Shown one piece after another: positions 1 to 9,100 of a DNA stretch of 56,948 nt. Source of the DNA: an uncultured Prevotellaceae bacterium (lineage in GTDB: Bacteria > Bacteroidota > Bacteroidia > Bacteroidales > Bacteroidaceae); assembly GCA_900314655.1 (NCBI GenBank), contig OMWC01000022.1:1-56948 (forward strand), in the 5' to 3' direction. The notes under the pieces are model-generated. The model had not been told where the DNA came from. It saw only the letters and a program-made list of their open reading frames with translations, and did not search any database. Every line of letters begins with the position of its first letter. The first letter of the stretch is position 1. The position numbers and the translations under genes were made by a program.

Positions 1-480
1 CCAACGGACGGGGACGACCCGGCTGGGGTAAACTTTTTTTACTTGCTTGCTTCATTGAATAGATCGATTTTTATATCAACCTATAGCAGGACAAGACACC
101 TTCCGCTGAAAAAATCGCCTCTAAACACTCAGTTTTTCGCATACGCACTTTTATCTCTCGCAAAACACGCTGTTGTTTCACGCAAAAGTGCGAACCAGTT
201 GCAATACTCCTGCAACCCATCCGCAGTACTACTGCACATCATCAGCAGTACTGCTGCGGAGGCCTCGCAGTAATTTAGCGCATCATCAGCCATCATCCCA
301 TTCCTAAGAAATCCCACGTCGAGTCATTCGGCATTTTGCTATCACTGCTATCACCTGTGCCATCACTAAAATTTTCGCAGCAACTTGTTGCAAACCAATC
401 ATTTACTGATTTTAGTGATAGCAGTGATAGCAAAAACAGGAAAATTTATTCTTATGTGAATAATATGAACTAGAGAATTT
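1..480. other. Intergenic start of window with inverted repeats
   Basis: I see no convincing gene here. The frame open from the left edge stops at about position 60 and could be the last codons of an upstream gene, but this cannot be judged. A 21-bp perfect inverted repeat (334-354 with 415-435, core TGCTATCACTGCTATCAC) encloses a second one (about 362-372 with 409-419). A weaker palindrome rich in GCAGTACTGC lies at 219-260. Confidence 0.5.
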
Positions 481-515
481 ACCAACGCTAACGAAAACCT
501 TACCCCAATGTCAAA

Positions 516-582
516 CTCCCTCCCTATGCAGGGAGGGCAGGGGTGGGTCTCTTTCCATCTGGGAGGGCAGGGGTGGGTCTCC
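516..582. repeat. GGGTGGGTCT intergenic repeat, short copy
   Basis: A palindrome around CCCTCCC/GGGAGGG (about 516-537) is followed by two exact 20-bp direct copies (531-550 and 561-580) of a G-rich unit containing GGGTGGGTCT. The same motif recurs in the two larger intergenic elements at 10.4-11.1 kb and 53.8 kb, so this looks like a fragment of the same repeat family. Confidence 0.6.
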
Positions 583-590
583 AATTTAAA

Positions 591-620
591 AAAGGAGTCC
601 ACCGTGCGGTGAACTCCTTT
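591..620 (-). terminator. Intrinsic terminator of cassette 1
   Basis: Arms AAAGGAGTCCACCG and CGGTGAACTCCTTT pair with one mismatch. On the minus strand the hairpin is followed by a run of seven T. It lies about 50 bases past the stop of the small gene at 668-910 and fits as that operon's end. Confidence 0.8.
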
Positions 621-667
621 TCCGATTCAATTAAATGTATGATATCTTTTCTTGAGTGTTACCCTAT

Positions 668-910
668 TTAGAAGTCATCCCAGAGATTACTCTTTTTGGA
701 CATAGCATCTAAATATTCGTCATCTTCATCCGTGTTATCTTCTACTTTGTAGGTAGGCTGACCGTAACCCTCGTTAACATACTCTGGATTACCATACTGC
801 TCGGCACTTCCGTGAGTTGCAGAATGGTCAACCGTGGGACTGGCCACACAGAGAGCACACTCTTCCATGAGAAGGGCAAACGTAATTTCAGGTTTGATAT
901 ACTTTTTCAT
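668..910 (-). CDS. Small acidic protein of cassette 1 (80 aa), function unknown
   Basis: This 80-residue protein has no signal peptide or membrane segment. It begins MKKYIKPEI and ends SNLWDDF, with a strongly acidic stretch (DNTDEDDEY) near the C-terminus. Its start lies 19 bases after the stop of the large secreted LRR gene and is preceded by GGGAGG (complement 919-924) with an 8-base spacer, a strong Shine-Dalgarno for this phylum. Two more small genes (5882-6079, 12111-12299) occupy the same position behind large secreted proteins and share the MKKxYxxPxI start and an acidic, Trp-containing tail. It contains two cysteines (E-C-A-L-C). Similar MKK-Tyr-Pro small proteins are, to my knowledge, common and uncharacterised in Bacteroidales; a peptide precursor or a partner of the large protein are both possible. 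Confidence 0.75.
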   Translation of the reverse strand: MKKYIKPEITFALLMEECALCVASPTVDHSATHGSAEQYGNPEYVNEGYGQPTYKVEDNTDEDDEYLDAMSKKSNLWDDF

Positions 911-929
911 TTTGCTTTCCTCCCATTGA

Positions 930-3900
930 TTATTTCACGTAATACTTCTTTCCATTCACGATGTAGATACCTGAGGGCAGGCCTTCGAGTGAGGTGTTGT
1001 CACGACGAACCACCTTACCGTCGATGCTAACCACCACATTGATATACTGCACGGGCAATCCTTTCTCGCGGGCTTCCTCTACCACCTGCTCAATTTCAGT
1101 GGCTTCTACAGCATAGAACGGCTCGTCGAATGCCATGTTGTATGCCTTGGCAGAAGAAGGATCCTGCGCTGTTTCAACGCCAGCCAGAGCAGCAGCATTA
1201 GGAATCAGCACTGCCGAATATCTCGACCACTTACCTGTGCCCTTAGCCTTTCGCTTAGCAAGCGATACCTTCTCGCGGAAGAAGTGAGTGTAGTACTCAC
1301 CAGACTTGCGGCTCAGGAAATATGCATTCTCAGGAATGTAAACAGCGTACTGCTGCCTGTTAGCATTCCACTCAGCAACTTTAGCCTCATTCCGACGCTG
1401 AACACCCTGAAGCTCAGAGTTGTAGGCACCAATCAAGCCAGAGACATAATCATTGAAGTCACTCTCCGTGCTACCAGGATTCTCTTCAAGATAAGCCTGC
1501 AATGCAGTGTTGTATGCTTCATTGGCTGCTTTGTTTGCAAGATAAGCCTGATATTCCGGTGAGGAAATGCCAGCGTTCCAAGCAGCTACGTCGGAGACGT
1601 AATTGGAGCACATGGTCTTCAGCGTAGAGTACTCTGTATCTGTGTAAGACTGAGTATTACCTCCGAAATATGACTGCAAAGCTGAGAAATCCAGAGACTC
1701 ATTATTATGCTGAGTCATATAATAATTAATTCCGTCTTGACTATAACTAGCAAAAATTGTTTGATCATTATTAGCAATAATCTCTCCGTAAGTTGAAGTT
1801 TTACGCTTCCAACCATCATTCTTATCAATATACTCTACTGAAGTATTATACAACGTAATAAATGCCGGAGTATATTTGGTGGCGGGATCCACCAATTCGG
1901 GATTTGGATTCTCAATAGTCTTCGTAGGCTTTACTACAGCACCTGCAGGATACTCGGGCTCTGGCTCCAGTTCGCCATTCTCTACCGAAGGATATGGAGG
2001 AGCAGCAGCGCTATACTCATTACAGTTACCCACGAACGAATAGGTCTGACCGGGATAATTGCTATAAGCTGCCTGAGCAAAGTTCTCTGTGATTTCATTA
2101 TCAGTATTCACAGCGATATCGCTTGCATCCTCTTCGCTATAAGTTACACCCTCGTAGCCCTTTCCTGTACCGAGGTCAACCGAGCGGGCAAGGTCTTTGC
2201 AAAGCTGGTCAATCACCTGGGGATCCCTGCTATAGTAGTTAATGCCCACCATGTGCGTCATCGTAGAAGGCTGGCCTTCAGATGTACCAAGGTTTGGGTG
2301 AATCATATAGGGGCGGCCAGCCTGTGCCAGATAACCGTCGATATAGTAAATCTTGTCGTCACCACTGGTCTTGTAAGACTTGTTGGAGAATGTTTTGGTA
2401 TATGTATAAGTCTTTCCGTCACGAGTATAGGTATACGTATTAAATTTAGCACCATTAGGAGCAAGCGTAACCACCTTGGATCCTTCCACACGCTGGTACT
2501 CGTTATGATCCTGGTCATAATACTTGGCCTTTGCAATCTTATTGAAGTGGAGCACAATCTCCCTGTTGCCTTTTTCGTTTTCTTCAATCACTTCCACGCC
2601 ACTGAAGTCAGCAATGTTGTACTCTGCATTGAAGGCACTCTCCAGCTGCTCGTCGGTCAGCGAGAAGGGAAAGCACATGGTGTACCACACATTATCATAC
2701 TGCTTGTGGAACGTAATGTCCTCAGAGCCTGCATCGCCAGCCTTGAAGGTGAACTGGCGCCAGCCTTCCTTGTGGAGCACCTTGAAGACATGCTCTGTAT
2801 CTTCCGTAACAGCTGACAATACGCCAGTGGCTGGGTTGTAATATGCGGCCTGAGTACCAGCATCCTTGGGATAGTCGGTGTTATTTCCATTAGCATCCCA
2901 AGCATGACTCTCACTACTGAAATAAGCTGCCCATGTCGGACGCGCCAAATCCCAGGCGTCTGCTGCGGGATAGGTCTGGTTCTCGTTGTCTTTCAGATAG
3001 TAGGTATCAGAAAGGTGCTTAGCCTCATTGATGCCACCATTTCCACTAAGGGCATCACAGTTTGGTTTCGGAGTGGTCTGACCCTCATAATACCAGGGGT
3101 TCAGGTCGATAAAGTCCTTCAGTTTTTCATTATAGTGCAGTTTGGTGATTGTGTTACCACCATTTACCGACAGGCGGAACAGTTCCTCTGCGCCCTGAGA
3201 ATCCTTCCCTAAGAAAGCATCCTTCTGATTTGTAGGTGCCGTAGTATTGTTACCGTTCAGCATGTTGCTGTCGAAAGTAGATGCCGTACCATCACCCTGA
3301 TTATTAGTATAATCATAAGCCATAGCATAAATATATGGCAGCTGATTGATATTTTCGGCCATCAGGAAGATGTCGGTGATACGGCAGAGGCTGAAAGCAT
3401 TATAATCGATGACCTTCACACTGGCAGGAATAGTCAGCATGGTGAGGCCCGTCTGGCGGAAACAGTTGATTCCGATGTATTCGAGCGTGGTCGGGAAGTG
3501 CACGCTCTCCAGTTCCAACAGCTGGTTGAAACAAGACTCTCCAAGCGAGACAATACCTTCGGGAAGCATCATGTGCTTGATAGCCTTACATCCCACAAAC
3601 ACACTCGAGAGAATCTTCACGTCGCTGATACCCGGTTCGAAACGGATGTCGGTAAGAAGCGAACGGCCAACTTCACCAGAAGCGGCGAAAGCGGAATTGC
3701 CTATTGTTTTAATTCCATTACCAATAGATATTTCCTCCGTGAGATAAGTACCGCCATTAAGATAGAATGCCGCATCACCTATTGTAACTATATTGTTTGG
3801 AATAATAATGTGGCGCAAATTAGGCAGGTTGGCAAACATATAAGGCTTAATCTCGGTGAAAGTAGGGTCGGTGGGCAAAAGCAATTCCTTTGCCTGAGCA

Positions 3901-4733
3901 CTCACCAATGCCAAATCGCCCTTATTGGCAAACAGAGCCTCGGTGAAATCAAGTTCAATTTCGGTTCCACCCACCCATGGGCTACAGCCACCACCACTAT
4001 GCGAAGGAGCAATGTAATCAACGGCACAGGCTATTCCTGTTTGACCGCCACCTTGATAATAAGTTGCACCTGCACCTGACTGGAACTCAGACTTTACGCT
4101 GGTAATGTCCCCATTGGCTGCCAGTGTGCTGGCATCACGGTCGTCCACATTTCCACCAATGGTCAGTTTCTGCATCGTGTTGGCACAAACGCCCGAGGCA
4201 ATACCATCTACAAGCCCTGTCTGGCAGATGTTATAGATTTCGCCTGCTGCCCAGGAATAACCTGTGAACTGAGTGGGCGAAGCAGCATTTGTTGCAGCCA
4301 CGGCCTTCAGATTCGGACAGCCTACACTCAGAGCCTTCATGTCGGCAATCGGTGTGCCGTGAGGCAGTGCCATGTACTGAGCATTGGGCAGTTGCATGCC
4401 CTTCACGCTTGCACCCTCTTCGAGCGTAGCACCTTCCATGTCAACCGTTGTGAACGGAGTGAAGTAGGTCTTGATGGCAGCAATGTCATCGGCATTCAGC
4501 GTACCGGTAATCACCAGTTTGGTACGGTCTGTTGAGTTCAGATACGATTTGTCTAACGTAGCATCGTTGAACCACTCGGCCAGACCACCGGCACCCACTG
4601 TCAACCTCTGGGTGTCGCTGCCAACATCGGAGAAACTTACGGTTTTACCATCACCGTAGTTTTTCTCCAACACATACGCCTGCGCACCTACCGAGACGCA
4701 AAGCATTGCGAAAAACAGTAAAAGTTTTCTCAT
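930..4733 (-). CDS. BspA-like leucine-rich-repeat secreted surface protein (1267 aa)
   Basis: The protein starts with a clear signal peptide (MRKLLLFFAMLCVSVGAQA). Residues of roughly 280-450 carry BspA-type (LRR_5) leucine-rich repeats, seen as repeated patterns such as IPNNIVTIGDAAFYLNG, LPEGIVSLGESCFNQL and IPASVKVIDYNAFSLC. The remainder is low-similarity, Tyr/Asn-rich surface-type sequence. The last residues (GLPSGIYIVNGKKYYVK) resemble the end of a type IX secretion C-terminal signal, so export to the cell surface is likely. BspA-type LRR proteins are known as adhesins in oral Bacteroidales. A possible promoter lies 200 bases upstream. The gene forms a two-gene operon with the small acidic gene behind it. 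Confidence 0.85.
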   Translation of the reverse strand: MRKLLLFFAMLCVSVGAQAYVLEKNYGDGKTVSFSDVGSDTQRLTVGAGGLAEWFNDATLDKSYLNSTDRTKLVITGTLNADDIAAIKTYFTPFTTVDMEGATLEEGASVKGMQLPNAQYMALPHGTPIADMKALSVGCPNLKAVAATNAASPTQFTGYSWAAGEIYNICQTGLVDGIASGVCANTMQKLTIGGNVDDRDASTLAANGDITSVKSEFQSGAGATYYQGGGQTGIACAVDYIAPSHSGGGCSPWVGGTEIELDFTEALFANKGDLALVSAQAKELLLPTDPTFTEIKPYMFANLPNLRHIIIPNNIVTIGDAAFYLNGGTYLTEEISIGNGIKTIGNSAFAASGEVGRSLLTDIRFEPGISDVKILSSVFVGCKAIKHMMLPEGIVSLGESCFNQLLELESVHFPTTLEYIGINCFRQTGLTMLTIPASVKVIDYNAFSLCRITDIFLMAENINQLPYIYAMAYDYTNNQGDGTASTFDSNMLNGNNTTAPTNQKDAFLGKDSQGAEELFRLSVNGGNTITKLHYNEKLKDFIDLNPWYYEGQTTPKPNCDALSGNGGINEAKHLSDTYYLKDNENQTYPAADAWDLARPTWAAYFSSESHAWDANGNNTDYPKDAGTQAAYYNPATGVLSAVTEDTEHVFKVLHKEGWRQFTFKAGDAGSEDITFHKQYDNVWYTMCFPFSLTDEQLESAFNAEYNIADFSGVEVIEENEKGNREIVLHFNKIAKAKYYDQDHNEYQRVEGSKVVTLAPNGAKFNTYTYTRDGKTYTYTKTFSNKSYKTSGDDKIYYIDGYLAQAGRPYMIHPNLGTSEGQPSTMTHMVGINYYSRDPQVIDQLCKDLARSVDLGTGKGYEGVTYSEEDASDIAVNTDNEITENFAQAAYSNYPGQTYSFVGNCNEYSAAAPPYPSVENGELEPEPEYPAGAVVKPTKTIENPNPELVDPATKYTPAFITLYNTSVEYIDKNDGWKRKTSTYGEIIANNDQTIFASYSQDGINYYMTQHNNESLDFSALQSYFGGNTQSYTDTEYSTLKTMCSNYVSDVAAWNAGISSPEYQAYLANKAANEAYNTALQAYLEENPGSTESDFNDYVSGLIGAYNSELQGVQRRNEAKVAEWNANRQQYAVYIPENAYFLSRKSGEYYTHFFREKVSLAKRKAKGTGKWSRYSAVLIPNAAALAGVETAQDPSSAKAYNMAFDEPFYAVEATEIEQVVEEAREKGLPVQYINVVVSIDGKVVRRDNTSLEGLPSGIYIVNGKKYYVK

Positions 4734-4935
4734 GTTTGAATTAATTTTATTAAAATACTAGTTATCGATATATCGTTGATAGTCAGAGGTATAGACACAG
4801 TCTATCCTCTTCCGAAAGAGTCCCTCGCGGGTGGTAATGATGTGGATGGGTTACTTGAGTTTCTTGCCTGTCTGCGCGGCACTTAGCCGCATCTTCATCG
4901 TCGCTCAGTGCCCAATCATTTTGAATTATCGGCTG

Positions 4936-4966
4936 CAAATTTAGAAAAAATTACAATATATTCCAA
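4936..4966 (-). promoter_or_regulatory. Promoter of the BspA-like gene
   Basis: On the minus strand TAAATTTG (4936-4943) fits the Bacteroidetes -7 box TAnnTTTG, with TTG at complement 4964-4966 after a 20-base spacer. This implies a leader of about 200 bases. Confidence 0.5.
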
Positions 4967-5098
4967 GTTTTTCCACATTTTTTTACGAAAAACGGAACGT
5001 AAACGTTTACGAGGCTCCCCATTGGGACGTTTCTTCCTATACCTTATTATATATAGAACACAAAGGCGCAGAGATTTAGAAAAAAACAAAGAAAACCA

Positions 5099-5226
5099 CT
5101 TGATGACGGCACGAACTTCTGCTTGAAGTTCTTTTTCGTGTGCTGCCGCCCGGTGGCTTGCAAATACATTTGCAGCCCCCGATCGTCAACTCACGAAAGT
5201 CCTACGGACTACGTGCCGTCATCAAG
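5099..5226. repeat. Cloverleaf element A (forward orientation)
   Basis: A perfect 15-bp closing stem (5099-5113, CTTGATGACGGCACG, with 5212-5226) encloses three hairpins: AACTTC/GAAGTT (5114-5130), TGCAAAT/ATTTGCA (5159-5174) and AGTCC/GGACT (5198-5210). Left flank GAAAACCA and right flank AAGCGAAAACCATAAAAACC are shared in kind with the other elements at 5603, 17356 and 17624. The right flank continues with CCTTAACGATAAC, also found beside element D. Confidence 0.7.
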
Positions 5227-5330
5227 CGAAAACCATAAAAACCTAACCTTAACGATAACGATAACCCTAACCTTAACTTCGGGAAGTCTTATTTATTTAA
5301 GTTTCGGTTGTTAATCTTTTCCTTTTAGGA

Positions 5331-5567
5331 GTGCCCTCCGGGCAGAATTGAAAATCGGCGGCCGTAGGGAAAGCCAAATCCTACAAATTAAATTATAATC
5401 TTACTTTCTCATGAGGATTTAATTTAAATATATTTGTTAGATTTCTCGCCGTAGGCGACTCCAAAGAAGACTTCCGAAAGTTGAGTTATTTATAAAAAAA
5501 TGATTTTGATTTGTAAGATTTGGCTTTCCCTACGGCCGCCGATTTTCAATTCTGGCCGAAGGGCACC
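5331..5567. repeat. 58-bp inverted repeat around a 121-bp spacer
   Basis: Arms 5331-5388 and 5510-5567 are reverse complements with about three mismatches; the core is AATCGGCGGCCGTAGGGAAA. The spacer is AT-rich and holds TATATTTG (5429-5436), a match to the -7 box on the plus strand. The element sits between cloverleaf elements A and B. It could be a structured repeat or an invertible segment; nothing in the window decides this. Confidence 0.7.
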
Positions 5568-5602
5568 CTTATACACCGAAGAAAGGGGTTTTTAAGGTTT
5601 TT

Positions 5603-5733
5603 GCTTTTCCGTAAAGACAGGCCCATGAGGGCTGTCTGGAGATAGGCTTTCGCGGGAGGCAAACTCGTTTGCAGGACGGGAAAGCCTAGCACAAGACACA
5701 GCCGTGCAGCGCACGGATGCTTTACGGAAAAGC
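5603..5733. repeat. Cloverleaf element B (reverse orientation)
   Basis: A perfect 14-bp closing stem (GCTTTTCCGTAAAG, 5603-5616, with 5720-5733) encloses a hairpin at 5616-5637 (GACAGGCCC/GGGCTGTC), a long hairpin AGGCTTT/AAAGCCT (5644-5650 with 5681-5687) capped by GCAAAC/GTTTGC, and CCGTGC/GCACGG (5702-5716). Read on the minus strand its flanks (GAAAACCA on one side, AAGCAAAAACCTTAAAAACC on the other) match those of elements A and C. Confidence 0.7.
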
Positions 5734-5795
5734 TGTTTTCAGATGGTTTTCTTCTTAACAGCTCCGCCTCCGCGTGCAAACACGCTGACGGGACA

Positions 5796-5866
5796 CTTCA
5801 TCACTGGAGCGCCCCGCCATTCATAAAGCCTTAAAATAGGCTGAAAATTTGGAAAAAACTATTTAT
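5796..5866 (-). repeat. Conserved hairpin block after small gene 2
   Basis: This stretch after the small gene at 5882-6079 matches 12030-12097 after the small gene at 12111-12299. On the minus strand both run AAATAGTTTTTT, then a short hairpin (AGCCTATTTTAAGGCT here), then GAATGGCGGGG and CTCCAGTGATGAAG, which can pair as a second hairpin. It probably ends transcription of the cassette. Confidence 0.6.
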
Positions 5867-5881
5867 TATCTATGTATGGTA

Positions 5882-6079
5882 TTAATCTTCTTCATCTCCC
5901 CAGATGTCAGGGAATCCAATGTTTTTGACGTGATCGAGTGCAGGATCGTCCTTCTTCTCATCCTCAAAGACATCCTGTTGCTTGGAGTCGGCGTGGTTAT
6001 TCCAGCTTCCTTTAAGAATTTGCAACTCCAGATCTGTATTCATGCCCTCAATGAGAGGCTTCATATATACTTTCTTCAT
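5882..6079 (-). CDS. Small acidic protein of cassette 2 (65 aa), function unknown
   Basis: The 65-residue protein starts MKKVYMKPLIEG and ends GFPDIWGDEED. It has no signal peptide and no cysteine. Its C-terminal third (LDHVKNIGFPDIW) aligns with the 62-aa protein at 12111-12299 (LNRIKNLEFPHIW), so the two are clear homologues; the 80-aa protein at 668-910 is more distant. The start codon lies 21 bases after the stop of the 1309-aa gene, and GGGAGG (complement 6089-6094) precedes it with a 9-base spacer. A hairpin block shared with cassette 3 follows. The function is unknown. Confidence 0.8.
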   Translation of the reverse strand: MKKVYMKPLIEGMNTDLELQILKGSWNNHADSKQQDVFEDEKKDDPALDHVKNIGFPDIWGDEED

Positions 6080-6100
6080 AATTATTGTCCTCCCATATTT

Positions 6101-9100
6101 TTATTTAACAATCAACTTAGCACCATTCACTATGTAGAGACCGGCGGGAACATGTACCGTCTGTGTCTCACCTGCACCTATCACTACTCTGCCAACCTTC
6201 ATGCCGTTAGCCTTCACAATCTGCACGTCGTTGTCAGCAGCAGCCTTGAACGTGATCGTGCCGCGTCCAGGAATAGCCACCAGATCAGCCTCGCCTGCCA
6301 ACTCTGCAATGCCTGTTGTTCCCACGTTCTCGCCGAAGAGAACATTAAAGGCTGTCATCATCTTGGCGTTACCAGTGCCACCACCTTCGTAGGTATAATA
6401 TCCACGGAACGGATATACATAGAGTGCATCACCGAGCGCACTGATATTAATGTTCTTAGAGTTCAGATACATGCCACCAGAGAAGTAGAAGTATCCTTTG
6501 CTAGCTGTCAGCTTCTTACCGGAGAACGAACCCTGGTTGTGGAACGAAATAGAGGAAGTACCGCCATTAATCGATCCCGAAGCGTCCTCTCCTTCGTATT
6601 CATAATTGGTTCCCATGTCTGACGTAGCCTTCACCAATGCACCAATCTGAGTGGCAGCAAACGGAACATTCTCATCACCAGGAGCAGACGTCACATTAAT
6701 CATATAAGGTTTATTCGCTTCTGTTGATGTTCCTGAGATTGGAGAGAAGTAAGCGTCAGCCTTGTAGTAGTCATTTGCTGAATTGAGTTCCTCCTCCGTA
6801 ATGCTGAGGCAATTACTTGGATTCATCTGGTTCACCGTGAATTGACTTCCGGGGTACTTAGAACCTGTCGGTTCAGTATGTACACCATCTCGGACAGTCA
6901 GTTGGAAGGGCAGTATCACAGTTGCCAATGCGGTCTTACCATTCCTCGGCCATGAGATTTCACGCGTGTAAGCAGCATAGTTCGGAGACGTCGTCTGGAT
7001 ATCGAACGGTGCATAGAAAGGTTTGCGGTCCGTTATCACGATGTTACCTGCTGCATAGAACTTGTCATCTTGTTTATAAGCAAAGTTGTCAAGCGTGGAA
7101 GTTGATTTCTCCGGCAGATAGAACAAGACGTTCGGAGCGAACTTGGCCTTAAGAGTCTCCATAGAAAGGCCACCAGCGCCTTGAATAGCGACAACTGACT
7201 TCAGATTGCTGGCATCCACGTAGAGAATCTGGTCGGCATTCTCTGGCGCGCTGCTACCATCAGAATCCTCAAGGGCTTTAGTTATAGCATTATCAATTTC
7301 AACGGTAGTGAGGAAACCCTCTACCTCTACTTGAGAATCTGCACTTGCAACAGTCTTGAGTTTGAGTCCCCACATGCTGTCTTCTGCATCCGTGTCCTTA
7401 TTGTCCACCTTCTTATAATAGCAAGTCTTATCATATACCTTCGTCCATTCAAGTTCCGGATGATAGGTCATGGCCTTCAAGTCGATATCCATACGGTAGA
7501 ATGCGTAGTAGCGGTGCTCCCAGGCTGTCGTCTTGGCAATGTTATAGCGTGTTTCATCAGCTGTGAATACATAGAAGATACCTGAATTCTTAATTATATC
7601 AGTATTTGCAGTTCCGCTCGCATTAAGAATCACATCTACAAATTCATTCCGGGTGAATGTTCCTTTGCCTGTGGGACTGCCCGTTGAAGCCAGATATTTC
7701 GACACAGTAAACGGATACTCTATCAGGTGATCAGGATGAGTACCTGTACTACTGCTATTAAGTTCATCGGCATTGTTGAACTTGAAGAAGTTGTTACCTG
7801 CTACGGAAGTAAACGCCTTGTCCTCATATCTAAACGGAGCTACCGTTGATTCCGGGTCATAGCTGGAAGAGTAAAGTCCATCGTCACCACCATAGCCATC
7901 AAAATTCTCAAAATAATCTGATGTTACAAAAGAGTAGCGAGCCGCACCATTTCCATTGGGATAAGTTTCATCACCGTCTGTACTGTAGAGGTTGGAGAAG
8001 GTGAATGTCAGGTCTTCTTCGGCATACTTTTCGGGAACATAGAATTCGAAGACGCCACCGCTCACCGAGAAGTCATCGTTGGTGAATGTCTGACTCATTT
8101 CCATCGTCCTGGGCTTATAATCCGGGTCTGTTGGATCCTTATCATTGCCATCATGACAGACGATTTCCATACTGTTGATATAAGGATTGAGTGCCTGCAA
8201 GGTCAGGTCAATAGTCACGAGAGCCAGTCCATTGGTTCCATCCACACCTTTAATTTCGAACTTGATAGCATCATTGTTCAGTATGCCCAGATCATACGAG
8301 TCTGTTCCACTTTTTACGTCAATGGTTTTTTGAACATCCTCACCCTTTTTATAATCATAAACATCTATTTGATACTCCTCAGCCACAAACTTAGGAGTAG
8401 CAGGTAACGTTGCAGTAGTCCATGTAGCCCTGAGGTTTGCATTATAATGATCGTTACCTGAATTATTATTTAATTGCTCAAAAGGCGGTCTTGCCGTAGA
8501 TGAGGCTAAACCAATGAGATAATGATCACCGCTGGCAGCACCATTTTGACCAATTCGAATATTCGGGCGAATATACCCATCATGGATATCATTCCGAGTT
8601 AACCTATTTGGAGAAGAACTTGTTCCTACGGTAAGCCTGTAAATCGTACTCGTTCCATATCCTGTAGCCATATAGGCAAGATAAGCGTCTCCACTATGAA
8701 TGCCATTGGCATCAGCCGTCCACCCTACTGGCGTTGTTTGGTAGGTTCCGTCGGCATTCAAATAATATTCCTTATTATCAGATGGGTCGACAAATTTAAT
8801 ACAATTAACTGTTCTTGCATCTGTACCATCCTGGTCTGACCCATAAGCATAGTTTATCTTAGCGCCTACAATACGGTAGCCGATAGGAGATTCTTCATTA
8901 GAAGAATTGGCCACCGTAACAGGTGTTTCCATATAATAAACTCCATTTTTCAAACCGAAATACTTTTTACCTCCATTTTCAACCTGATAGATTTTCTTAG
9001 TCCCAGCGATACCTTCTGCAGGATACTTTTTCCCATTAGCATCAGTTCCGAGGGCCTCTTCCTGATACAGATAGTTGAAGGCAAGAAGATCGGTTACTTT

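Noticed and set aside
43..273. Open reading frame of 76 codons on the plus strand
   Set aside because: It lies over palindromes, has no start signal or recognisable protein features, and an equally long frame exists on the other strand.
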